Positions 56,537 to 64,000 of a DNA stretch of 64,000 nucleotides are shown one piece after another (within the stretch, counting starts at the first letter, position 1; each line of letters starts with the position of its first letter). The notes beneath the pieces are model-generated. The model was given only the letters and a program-made list of their open reading frames with translations. It did not search any database and was not told the origin of the DNA. This stretch comes from Ignavibacteria bacterium (lineage in GTDB: Bacteria; Bacteroidota; Ignavibacteria; Ignavibacteriales; SURF-24), in NCBI GenBank assembly GCA_025612375.1, contig JAAXKN010000004.1, positions 124,001 through 188,000 of the forward strand, written 5' to 3'. Made by a program: the position numbers and the translations under genes.

Positions 56537-56986
56537 TTAAGTTTTTGTTAGAGCACAGTTTATTTTATCTATTGAGTCCTCATCAAATGCATAGTCGGAG
56601 ATCCTTGCTTTCTTAAATTCGTCCAGAAGTTTCTTTTCCTGAATGGCAAGAAAGCCATGGACTTTGCAGACTGCAGGAAATGAGCATACATCTTTTGATG
56701 CCAGGCAGTCGTTAAGTGCCGCCTTAAAGTTCATTGCCTGCATTACATCATAAAAGGTTATTGCCTCAGCTGCCCGGGCAAGTGACACACCCCCATAGAG
56801 CCCCTGCGTGGTTTTAATAATGCCGCCAAGCTTAAGCGTGTGAACTATTCTTGCTGCATATGACTTGGAGACGTGAAGCCTTTCAGACAATTCTGAGACT
56901 GAAAGCTGGCTTTTGGATGTTAATCCTGCCAGAAAAACCGTTATTCTTAAAGCGTAGTCGCATTCTCTTGTTATAAAACTCTGCAT
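56537..56986 (-). CDS. Rrf2 family redox-responsive regulator
   Basis: A 149-residue Rrf2 protein. Its winged helix-turn-helix (about 1-80) contains LSVSELSERLHVSKSYAARIVHTL, broken here at the turn near residue 37. The C-terminal segment has three cysteines, C94, C101 and C107, at the position of the Fe-S ligands of NsrR/IscR/RsrR. The spacing C-x6-C-x5-C differs slightly from the classical C-x4/5-C-x5-C, but a cluster is likely. Being first in the operon with cydAB, it probably senses NO, oxygen or redox state and controls the bd oxidase and itself through the palindrome just upstream. Confidence 0.92.
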   Translation of the reverse strand: MQSFITRECDYALRITVFLAGLTSKSQLSVSELSERLHVSKSYAARIVHTLKLGGIIKTTQGLYGGVSLARAAEAITFYDVMQAMNFKAALNDCLASKDVCSFPAVCKVHGFLAIQEKKLLDEFKKARISDYAFDEDSIDKINCALTKT

Positions 56987-57000
56987 ATATTACTTCTTGG

Positions 57001-57031
57001 ATTATATATTACCTGGGAGGTAATATATAAT
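57001..57031. promoter_or_regulatory. Palindromic operator upstream of rrf2-cydAB
   Basis: ATTATATATTACC - TGGGA - GGTAATATATAAT: perfect 13-bp arms and a 5-base centre, ending 15 bases before the rrf2 start. A further half-site-like CATATATTACTTC lies at 56984-56996 beside it. This is very likely the Rrf2 operator and overlaps the promoter; binding is inferred. Confidence 0.75.
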
Positions 57032-57276
57032 AAAAAGACAAACGTGTCAAGTTTAAGACGCAATGTCCTGTTTTATTTTGCAAATTTTTTACCCTGGAAG
57101 TTTTACACTTATAAAGTGTTTGATATTTTACGTCGGGGGAAGGTCATGTGAGATGTAATTGGGCTTGCTTTAATTACTCAAAACTATATTGACAAAATTA
57201 ATAAGATTATCTACTTTCACTATGGAATCTTTCCTTTTCAATTCTAATTGACTGAACATTCCACAGGAGCGATAAA

Positions 57277-57642
57277 ATGAAAGCTTTGTATCTTTTTTGT
57301 ATTCTTCCGGTTCTGGCGGTTAATGCATCAGCTCAAAACAAAATAACTCAGGAAGAAAAAGCAGTCAGACGTGAATGGGCTGAAAAACTGCGGAAGAATA
57401 TTCCGGAAGATGCTCAGCAGAAAGACATTGAAAAATTTTACTCGTCATTACCCAAAAGTACTTTGGATTCACTTCTCCAGTTTGAACTGAATACGGCGGA
57501 TACTAGTCCTAAAATTGTTCCGAACAACCCAAAACATACGCCTTACCGGGTAATCCCAATTCCACCATACCAGGGGAAAGAAAAAATTATACCGATTCCG
57601 TTAAATGATCCTGACACCAGGATTACTGAGGTAAGGAAATAA
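57277..57642 (+). CDS. Small secreted proline-rich protein of unknown function
   Basis: A 121-residue protein with a signal peptide (1-19, ending ASAQ), a charged helical middle (about 22-70) and a proline-rich C-terminal part (PIPPYQGK and PIPLNDPD). No family is recognised. ACAGGAGCGATAAA precedes the ATG. It lies 122 bases upstream of a TlpA-type gene on the same strand and may be co-transcribed with it. Confidence 0.7.
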   Translation: MKALYLFCILPVLAVNASAQNKITQEEKAVRREWAEKLRKNIPEDAQQKDIEKFYSSLPKSTLDSLLQFELNTADTSPKIVPNNPKHTPYRVIPIPPYQGKEKIIPIPLNDPDTRITEVRK

Positions 57643-57764
57643 GCTTAGTCTTGGTTTTTCTGTTTTCATATAAAGCTGCAACAGCAAACATATATAGAAG
57701 GAGATGTATGAAATAGTTTTACTCTCTTAGTCAATATTCTTTCTTGAAAATCAGGGAGTATAAG

Positions 57765-59189
57765 ATGAAAACTAATGTCTCCATGCCTTCCTTCAGGTCC
57801 ATTTTTGAAAAATGCTCAACTTTTGTCACTTATTTCTTTCTGTTACTTTTTACTTTATTTTGCCTGCCTGTGCACGCGCAGGTTAATCTCTCGGCAAATC
57901 ATTCTGGTCAAATACCGGATACTCTTATCATTAAAATGACAAAGATAAAAGGGTATGGACCCTTCCCATTAAGTTTTGGAATGCTGCAGAATATGGACCC
58001 GTCAAATATCTGGATAAGAAGTAAACCGGAAATAAAAGGAATCCCGGAGAACCTGCGAAACTTGATGTCCGGGACATTTGAAGTTGACTTTCTGCAGTAC
58101 ACATATCAAAGCTATTACGCCGGAAAAATTTCTGAAAGCTTGTTTGCCTCATGCAAGAACTCCTGGCATTGGGAACCTGACCCAGCAGAGTTCACAAAGC
58201 AGGAAATAAAAGGATCGATAGCTGTTGCTGCAGGATACGATGAGAATAACAGGCTCAGGATATTTGTTGACAAAAATAACAATTATGATTTAAATGACGA
58301 TGGATACTTTATTTTGCCGGATATAAAAGAAGGGCAGAATATATTTAGCAGGTATAATGATTCTTTGCTAATTGAAGCGGCATATGAATATTATGATGGA
58401 CGCGATGTAAGGAAAAGTAAAGCATGGATGTATATTGATTACGGACCGGAGATGTTAATCCCAAATCTGAAAGATTCTTCGATCAAACTTTTAATTAACC
58501 ATGCCGAGCATTACCTGGGCGGGTTTGTGCTTGATAACAAAAACTACTCTATTGCTCTTATGTCAGACGGCAGGCCTGTAGCAAGAGAACATTATAATAT
58601 TCTCCTGGGGGAAAAGGGGAAAGGTTTTGCAGAAGGAAGTCCTGTTGATGAAAGGGGTACCGAAAAGGGAGGATTAATCAGGATTGGAGATTATTATTAC
58701 AAATTCCTCGGGGCAAGTCTTGACGGAAGTAAAGTCATTCTTGCAAGAGAAAATGTTCTCGACAGCACAGAAGGCAACCAGGTGGGGTTAAAGGCCCTAA
58801 AATTTACCGGACAAACAATCGACGGCCTAAAGATAAATTTAAGTGAGTTGAAGGGAAAATATGTTTTACTTGATTTCTGGGGGACCTGGTGCAAGCCGTG
58901 CAGGGAGGAAATAAAGAGCTTAAAAGAAATTTACGAAACCTGCAAAAATAAAAATTTCCTCATGCTGGGCATAGCTAATGATGACGTTAAGACATTAAAA
59001 AGCTTCGTGGAGAAACAGGATCTCGCATGGCCGCAGATAGCACAGGATCAGGATAAAAGTATACTAAAGCTGTATAATGTACTTGGATATCCAACCACCT
59101 ACCTGATTGATCCTGAGGGGCGCATAGTTGCCAAAAACCTGCGGGGTCCTGATCTGATAAGAAAGCTGAAAAGCATTTTCACTGATTAA
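57765..59189 (+). CDS. TlpA-like extracytoplasmic thioredoxin protein with large N-terminal domain
   Basis: 474 residues from the ATG at 57765 (GGGAG site 6 bases before). A long signal peptide (about 1-39, ending VHAQ) precedes an N-terminal domain of about 310 residues resembling those found before AhpC/TSA-Redoxin domains in Bacteroidota. A thioredoxin/TlpA domain (about 335-470) carries the redox motif W-C-K-P-C in LDFWGTWCKPCREE and the cis-Pro in GYPTTYLID. It should reduce or exchange disulfides in the periplasm. A second ATG at 57708 lies in the same frame but is cut off by a TAG at codon 3 (see findings). Confidence 0.9.
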   Translation: MKTNVSMPSFRSIFEKCSTFVTYFFLLLFTLFCLPVHAQVNLSANHSGQIPDTLIIKMTKIKGYGPFPLSFGMLQNMDPSNIWIRSKPEIKGIPENLRNLMSGTFEVDFLQYTYQSYYAGKISESLFASCKNSWHWEPDPAEFTKQEIKGSIAVAAGYDENNRLRIFVDKNNNYDLNDDGYFILPDIKEGQNIFSRYNDSLLIEAAYEYYDGRDVRKSKAWMYIDYGPEMLIPNLKDSSIKLLINHAEHYLGGFVLDNKNYSIALMSDGRPVAREHYNILLGEKGKGFAEGSPVDERGTEKGGLIRIGDYYYKFLGASLDGSKVILARENVLDSTEGNQVGLKALKFTGQTIDGLKINLSELKGKYVLLDFWGTWCKPCREEIKSLKEIYETCKNKNFLMLGIANDDVKTLKSFVEKQDLAWPQIAQDQDKSILKLYNVLGYPTTYLIDPEGRIVAKNLRGPDLIRKLKSIFTD

Positions 59190-59234
59190 ATACGACTGAA
59201 AAAATTAATTTGAAACTTTAAGGAGGTCGCTTTT

Positions 59235-59831
59235 ATGTTTCATGCTCTTCAAAACCAGTTAAGAAAACCTTCAGGGCTATTCGGCGCTGTTGTTGCAAAA
59301 ATGATGGAAAGGCGTAACAGGAAGTTTTATAGTAAAACCATTTCTTCACTGGGGGTTAATGACGGTGACAGGATATTTGAAATTGGCTATGGTCCAGGCT
59401 ACGGTATTGAACTTCTTGCCCGGAATTACGACTGCATAATTGGCGGAATTGATTTTTCCGACCTAATGTATAAAAAAGCAGCTGAGAGGAATAAGAAAAA
59501 TATAGACTCAGGTAAAGTTAATCTGAGATATGGCGACCTGTTGGATTTGGATACGGGAAGCGAAAAATATGATAAGGCTTTCTGTATTAATGTAATATAT
59601 TTCTGGAATGATTTGAACAAAGCATTCCAGAAAGTAAATTCGCCTCTCAATGAAAACGGCATATACTTCATCTATATGGCCACAGCCGACGAACTGAAAC
59701 GGCTTGGGTTTGAAAAGGAATTTGTAAAATATTCCGTTGAACAGGTTGAGGCAGCACTCCGTCAGACGGGGTTTACTAAAGTTGAATACAAAAATGACGA
59801 TGGTTATTACATAAAAGCCTGGAAGTGCTGA
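59235..59831 (+). CDS. Class I SAM-dependent methyltransferase
   Basis: A 198-residue soluble methyltransferase. The SAM-binding motif I is DRIFEIGYGPGYGIELLAR (about 46-64), followed by GGIDFSDLMYKKA (motif II) and a YDKAFCINVIYFW segment (motif IV). This resembles the UbiE/COQ5-like small-molecule methyltransferases. The substrate is unknown. AAGGAGGTCGC precedes the ATG. It lies between the TlpA-type and GH128-like genes on the same strand. Confidence 0.9.
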   Translation: MFHALQNQLRKPSGLFGAVVAKMMERRNRKFYSKTISSLGVNDGDRIFEIGYGPGYGIELLARNYDCIIGGIDFSDLMYKKAAERNKKNIDSGKVNLRYGDLLDLDTGSEKYDKAFCINVIYFWNDLNKAFQKVNSPLNENGIYFIYMATADELKRLGFEKEFVKYSVEQVEAALRQTGFTKVEYKNDDGYYIKAWKC

Positions 59832-59946
59832 CCTGATTTTTTAATGGGTCCAGATTCTATTTTGATGCTTTAAATAGTCATAGATTTGATTAAATTAGGA
59901 GCGCTAAAATAAGTTTTGTGCCTAAACCGAAAAAAGGGAACTTCCA

Positions 59947-60843
59947 ATGTCCTATTACCGGAAAGTATCAGTTTTAATAATTTTTGCAATGTGTTTTATT
60001 GCCGGATGCAAAGGAAAATCATCTACTGAAAATGAGACTACAGACAACCAGGTAAAGAAAAGTCCAAAAAGGGGCATAGCATATAATCTGACAGATGCCA
60101 AAGATCTGGATACTCTTTCAAATTATCTCAGCTGGTGGTATAACTGGGGCTTAATTACCAGTGCTCCTGCAGATTACTACAAAAACTATAATATGGAATA
60201 TATTCCAATGCTATGGGGAGGTAATACAAGCAGCAACGACAAGGCGCTGATAAAGTCTTTTATATTGTCTCATCCCGAGATCAAATATTTACTCGTCATG
60301 AATGAGCCCAATTTAGTGGACCAGGCAAACAGAACTCCTGAGCAGGCGGCTTCAGACTGGTATCAATATGAGCAGGTTGTTTCGGACCTGGCAAGTCAGG
60401 GGAGAACGGTTTATCTGGTTGGGCCTCAGATGAACTGGGGAACCATGACCGATTATGCTGATCCTGTTACATGGCTTGATGCTTTTTATAAAGCCTATAA
60501 AGCCGGCAGCGGCGGCCGTGAACCGAAGATAGATTACCTGGCATTTCACTGGTACGACTACGGCTTAAGCACACAGCTTGACAGGCTGAAGAAGTACGGT
60601 AAGAAAATCTGGATTACAGAAATGGCCAACTGGAATAAAAACATTGACTCTTATGAAAAACAGATGGCACAGATGACGGAAATGGTCCAAATCTGCGAAT
60701 CGCGGGAGGATGTTTTCCGTTATGCATGGTTTATTGGACGTGGCAGCGGGACGGATAACCATTATACGCGGCTGTTTACAAATAACCCGGGTGAGTTATC
60801 CGCTCTGGGCAAGTATTATATAAGCCTTCCATTTAATAAATAA
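59947..60843 (+). CDS. GH128-like (Asl1) glycosyl hydrolase lipoprotein
   Basis: A 298-residue protein with a lipoprotein signal (lipid-accepting cysteine near 21, IAGCKG). It has a TIM-barrel hydrolase domain of the Asl1/GH128 type (about 40-295). KRGIAYN opens the first strand. The two catalytic glutamates are visible in VMNEPNL (acid/base) and WITEMANW (nucleophile), with LAFHWYDYG between them. GH128 enzymes cleave beta-1,3-glucans, so a cell-surface laminarinase-like role is plausible. A nested hairpin follows the stop. Confidence 0.88.
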   Translation: MSYYRKVSVLIIFAMCFIAGCKGKSSTENETTDNQVKKSPKRGIAYNLTDAKDLDTLSNYLSWWYNWGLITSAPADYYKNYNMEYIPMLWGGNTSSNDKALIKSFILSHPEIKYLLVMNEPNLVDQANRTPEQAASDWYQYEQVVSDLASQGRTVYLVGPQMNWGTMTDYADPVTWLDAFYKAYKAGSGGREPKIDYLAFHWYDYGLSTQLDRLKKYGKKIWITEMANWNKNIDSYEKQMAQMTEMVQICESREDVFRYAWFIGRGSGTDNHYTRLFTNNPGELSALGKYYISLPFNK

Positions 60844-60856
60844 GTGTAAATTAAAA

Positions 60857-60895
60857 AGCCTCAAAAACGGCGGAAGCCCGCCATTTTGAGGCTTG
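60857..60895 (+). terminator. Nested hairpin after the GH128-like gene
   Basis: AAGCCTCAAAA pairs with TTTTGAGGCTT and encloses a GGCGG/CCGCC inner stem, 14 bases after the stop. It has no trailing T-run, but the size and position suggest transcript ending or 3' protection. Confidence 0.65.
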
Positions 60896-61014
60896 AAATA
60901 TAAGCCCTGCTGAGAGCAAAGGATTCTGATGTCAAACACAATAATAGTAGTAACAAAATGACACTCGGGTCTTGAACATCGGCAGCATTTCCTGCATAAC
61001 CTTCCGGATATTCC

Positions 61015-61197
61015 TTACAAGCTAAGTAACTCTCTAACGAGTAAATATTCCTTTTCAATCATTTCCTTTGCCGGTTCAATTAAAGCCTTCCAGTTGTTTT
61101 CAACTCTCGCATTTATCCATTTGCAGCCATCTTCATAGCTTAGATTTCTTATTGAAAAAACGAAGTATAGCCAGTAGGTAATTGCACATGACAGAGT
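61015..61197 (-). pseudogene. Orphan coding remnant without start codon
   Basis: An open frame of 60 codons ends at TAA (61015-61017) and is bounded upstream by TAA at 61198-61200, with no ATG/GTG/TTG. The translation has a hydrophobic start (CAITYWLYFVFS) and a charged amphipathic end (WKALIEPAKEMIEKEY) that looks like real protein. I do not recognise the family. It may be the 3' remnant of a deleted gene, or chance. Confidence 0.35.
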
Positions 61198-61220
61198 TTA
61201 GCCGGCGTTCTCCGGGAGAT

Positions 61221-61261
61221 AAAAAAAGCCGGATGGAGATACCCATCCGGCTTTCATTTTT
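61221..61261 (-). terminator. Terminator of the frameshifted lipoprotein gene
   Basis: A GCCGGATGG / CCATCCGGC stem with flanking A and T runs gives seven T on the minus strand. It lies 28 bases after the stop of the second-frame portion at 61289, which supports that stop as the true gene end. Confidence 0.9.
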
Positions 61262-61288
61262 ATGCCTTAATTGTTCATTCTGTACTTA

Positions 61289-62694
61289 TTAAAATAGCTC
61301 TCTGCTGTCTATATAATAATATATCTTGTAAGGACCGGCATCAGGCATTGGAGTTATTTCCGGGCCAGAGTTAAAAGATACATTTCCATTTGAAATGGTA
61401 ACATCAGCTTCATGTTTTCCTTTATAATCTGCCGATAAATGATACGAGCTGTTATCCTCCAGATAAAGCCCTGCGCCTCCCTGAACAAGAGTAACAGAAC
61501 CGTAACTGATCCCATTTTTCGTGATGTTTACAGGAATCTGGTCCGGATTGACATGCTGGTTAAGGTCTCCAGGCTTCCTTGCTCAAGGTTCATCCCGGAG
61601 TTGTAGCCCGGGAATGTAAAATTGCAAGTCTTGAGATTTTTTACGGCTGTTGCAAAGAAAATTTGGCATGCCCTGGCCAAAGCGCTTAGAATGGATGGGT
61701 CTGTTATTTTCGAAAAATCAAGGGTTACAGAAGCGCCCTCAAGAAATGCGACGGAAGACTTGTGCATAAAACTGGCAGAGGCACCTGTGCCAACTCTTGC
61801 CTTTCCCAGTGAGTGCGGATTTCCATTTGCATCAACAAAATAAAATTCACCCTCGTCTCCTGCCTGAAAGGAAGTGCCGGTAGAAGGATTAGTTGTACTG
61901 CCTAGTGGCAATGTAATCTGTGCGTTAGTACTGCCAAGTGAGGCTGCCGTCCTGCCATTCTGGTCAGAAACCTCAACTGCGAATGACATCGCAGATCTCA
62001 TGGAGCTGTTGTTAAGCGTAACATTGTGCGAAGGCAGCAGGCTTACAGCCCGCTGGCTATACGTAGTGACTGAAACATTTATCTGGCCTGTGAGCGGGTT
62101 GCCGCTTGCATCCTTCAGGACTGATCCTGTAGGAATTGTTACCTGTGTCCAGGATGGGGTACTTACTGTGACCGGAGTTAGAACTGCGCCTGTGGTGGAG
62201 TTGGTGGTCCCGCCCGTAGTTGTACTAACCTGTTCAACTCCCGCATCTTTAAGAGCAGTCTTTTTTATCATCTTTACATATATGCTCTGGCTTCCGGTAC
62301 TATTTAAAATAACCGGACAATCCTCGTCCAGGTAATCATTATTATTTGCTCTGCACTGCAATACCAGTCTAACCGGGCTTGATTCAGAAATCACGGTTCC
62401 ATCTTTAATTGAAAAAGCGAAACTGCCGTCGGTTGTTGAGCGCATAGTAATCTTGTTGTTTACTTCATCTATGACCTTTGCCGAATCAGGACCTGCAAAC
62501 TTTACCGTAATTGGCGAACTGATATTCAGCCCGTCGGGATCACTTATATTGACTACAACAGTTGTCTGTCTGGCTATAGTATTTGCAATTACCATTAATC
62601 CTTCGGTGGGATTCTTAATGTCACAGCTTGTAGTTAGGAGTGATGAAACAGTAAGAGCAAAGATTGCGGATGCGATATATATACATTTTTTCAT
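61289..62694 (-). pseudogene. Frameshifted lipoprotein gene
   Basis: The 5' part (62694 to 61528) encodes a 388-residue lipoprotein: a signal with cysteine at 24, Ig-like segments, and a Thr/Ser-rich linker near 155-165. Its last residues (about SLETLTSMSIRTRFL) are unlike the rest. In the next frame a clear continuation runs from about 61575 to a TAA at 61289. It starts PGDLNQHVNPDQIPVNI, has regular beta-strand spacing and ends about 28 bases before a strong terminator. A missing A in the GGAAG stretch around 61578 would restore one frame of about 468 residues. This is either a real mutation or a sequencing error. The function is unknown. It follows the truncated barrel gene by 17 bases. 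Confidence 0.75.
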
Positions 62695-62711
62695 TTTCTT
62701 TTTTCTCCTAT

Positions 62712-63173
62712 TTAGAACTTATATGCAATGCCGAGTGAAATAACAGGATAGAACTGGAACCATTTTATATTATCCTCTACAAGAGCCTCCTGCTCTGGTG
62801 ATGCTGATGGGGAAAGAAGCCCTTCCGCAATTAAATCAACCTTAGGCTTCCCCTGGTAATAGACTCCAATGTCGAATGTCAATCCAAGGGGTGATTCACC
62901 TCCGGTTACATTACCTATTCCAATTCCAAGGTACGGGTCAATCTTGTTGAATGAGATTTTCACATCCATGTTGCCCAGGTTATCTTTATTGTATACATCT
63001 CCTCCGATTATCCTTGTAATCTGCGGTATGGCTGTTACCTGCGGCTGGTTATTGTTAATGCTGAAACCGGCTGACAATCTGAATGAAGAAGATTCAAAAG
63101 GCATGTAGTCAACAAGTGCTGTAAAGGAGTTTAGCTTGAGTTTTGCATCGAGCGAATACCGCTTGAATATCTC
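62712..63173 (-). pseudogene. 5'-truncated outer-membrane beta-barrel protein gene
   Basis: The readable frame starts right after an in-frame TAG (63174-63176) and reads EIFKRYSLDAKLKLNSFT, followed by VDYMPFESSSFRLSAG, which is already mid-barrel sequence. The first ATG (63104) lies inside this conserved part, so it is not the true start. It ends in AYKF, a normal barrel C-terminus. About 154 codons remain; the signal peptide and first strands are missing. It sits 17 bases before the frameshifted lipoprotein gene in the same direction. Confidence 0.7.
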
Positions 63174-63200
63174 CTATTTTAAGTCTGATAACCTAAGGAG

Positions 63201-63240
63201 GAGAAGTCCCTGATTTACTGCAGAGGACTTCTCTCTTTTT
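63201..63240 (+). terminator. Plus-strand-oriented terminator without a plus-strand gene
   Basis: GAGAAGTCC (63201-63209) pairs with GGACTTCTC (63225-63233), followed by TCTTTTT on the plus strand. Both flanking genes run on the minus strand. The stem could act on minus-strand transcripts too, but lacks a T-run there. Confidence 0.6.
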
Positions 63241-63264
63241 AAACGTTATTCTATCTGTTCCCAA

Positions 63265-64000
63265 CTACGCTGGGGAGTTTTGGACAGTGAGGCCTGTAGC
63301 CATAGAATAAGCCTCTGCCGCCTCCTGAATAGGAGTTAAAGCATCATGCAATGTGTTATATGAACCCTCAGACAGTAATTCGTCCGCAATCTTTTTAATA
63401 AGCAGTAGTGCCGCCTTCGTCACAGATGCGCCCAGGCTAAGTCGGGCAACACCCAGGTCCTCCAGTTCTGCAACTGTAGGAGGAAGAGAGGGCGCATTGG
63501 TCGGGTTGGCAAGAATATTTATAGGGGCCGCAATTTCCTTAACCAAAGTAGAAATGTCTTCTCTTGACCAAATGCCGGGAACGAATATGCAGTCTGCCCC
63601 CGCCTCCCGGTATTTGTTGCCGCGTTCTATGGCATGCTTTAACCGGCCTGCGGGTGCTCCCGAAGAAGTAAGAAAAACATCAGTCCTTGCGTTAATAACA
63701 AGATGAAACCCCAGATTGTCCGATAGACTTCTGATTGCCTGCAGTCTTTCACAGAACTCCGGGATTTCTACTAATTCAGGACTGAGATTACGACTGTCTT
63801 CTATGTTTATTCCTACTATTCCGGTGGCAATAATTTTATCTATGCAGGATAAAATTTCATCCGGATTATTTCCATAGCCGCCTTCAATATCTGCCGTGAC
63901 CGGGATTTTTACCCTGCTTGCTATTTTCGCAAGGGTGTCCAACATTTCGCCGAATGGGATCTTCTGACAGTCGGGGTATCCTAAAGATGCCGAAATACCC
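63265..64000 (-). CDS. Isocitrate lyase/PEP mutase family protein (5' part beyond window)
   Basis: The frame continues past the window edge; an ATG at 63945 lies inside the conserved part and is not the true start. The visible 245 codons begin GISASLGYPDCQKIPFGEM and contain KIPVTADIEGGYG, NIEDSR, and NARTDVFL followed by the GADCIFVPG segment. These are the metal- and substrate-binding parts of the isocitrate lyase/phosphoenolpyruvate mutase superfamily. This subgroup often carries carboxyvinyl-carboxyphosphonate mutase or 2-methylisocitrate lyase-like annotation; the actual substrate is unknown. Confidence 0.88.
   Translation of the reverse strand, partial: GISASLGYPDCQKIPFGEMLDTLAKIASRVKIPVTADIEGGYGNNPDEILSCIDKIIATGIVGINIEDSRNLSPELVEIPEFCERLQAIRSLSDNLGFHLVINARTDVFLTSSGAPAGRLKHAIERGNKYREAGADCIFVPGIWSREDISTLVKEIAAPINILANPTNAPSLPPTVAELEDLGVARLSLGASVTKAALLLIKKIADELLSEGSYNTLHDALTPIQEAAEAYSMATGLTVQNSPA

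Larger units (their letters stand above)
60896..61288. other. Gene-poor stretch between convergent genes
   Basis: It contains the coding remnant at 61015-61197 and the lipoprotein terminator at 61221-61261. I see nothing else. Confidence 0.5.

Overview
The window looks like chromosomal sequence from a Gram-negative member of the Bacteroidota/Chlorobiota/Ignavibacteriota lineage, most likely the Ignavibacteria. Five secreted proteins end in the type IX secretion (T9SS) type A sorting domain with the N-[YF]-P-N-P-F-N-P start typical of that group. A PorV-like barrel, SusC-type TonB receptor architecture, DUF1573 and ScyD/TIGR03118 lipoproteins fit too. Unlike most Bacteroidia, many genes carry clear AGGAGG-type ribosome sites. 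This taxonomic call is inference from family content. I see no rRNA, tRNA, CRISPR array, insertion sequence or prophage.

Layout. 0-8 kb: a membrane protein of unknown function, a rhodanese / MauE-DoxX / DUF1573 redox operon, a PER-type class A beta-lactamase, a DUF885 peptidase-like protein, a PorV-like barrel and an MFS exporter. 8-15.3 kb: a TetR - adaptor - RND efflux operon with a palindromic candidate operator, then an orphan CHASE4 histidine kinase. 15.4-27.4 kb: large T9SS cargo (M4 metalloprotease, two tandem propeller proteins, a GH3 glycosidase) and a 5'-truncated SdrD-like gene. 27.7-34.6 kb: metabolic and transport singletons (cupin, DUF169, acyltransferase, YidE/AspT-type transporter, GNAT, ScyD-like lipoprotein). 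35-41.5 kb: a co-directional signalling cassette (CHASE4-PAS-PAS kinase, REC-LytTR regulator, kinase with a degenerate receiver, methyl-accepting protein). 41.6-53.5 kb: a T9SS protein of the dimethylformamidase-like family, a membrane ferredoxin-like protein with a small secreted partner, small secreted proteins, a GH65-like glycosidase and a TonB receptor. 54-57 kb: an rrf2-cydA-cydB operon with a perfect 13-bp-arm palindrome before rrf2. 57-64 kb: a TlpA-type thioredoxin protein, a methyltransferase, a GH128-like lipoprotein, a frameshifted lipoprotein gene, a 5'-truncated outer-membrane protein gene and the 3' part of an isocitrate lyase/PEP mutase family gene that runs off the window.

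The most interesting region is the 35-41.5 kb cassette. Directly after the LytTR regulator gene lie two perfect 11-bp direct repeats 21 bp apart, with a degenerate third copy at the same period. This is the helical spacing expected for LytTR binding, and the repeats sit in front of the next two genes. The first of these encodes a kinase whose receiver has Glu in place of the phospho-acceptor Asp. The second cluster of interest is gene decay: a frameshift, two genes missing their 5' ends and an orphan coding remnant, three of them within 61.0-63.2 kb. Single-base error or misassembly must be excluded there.
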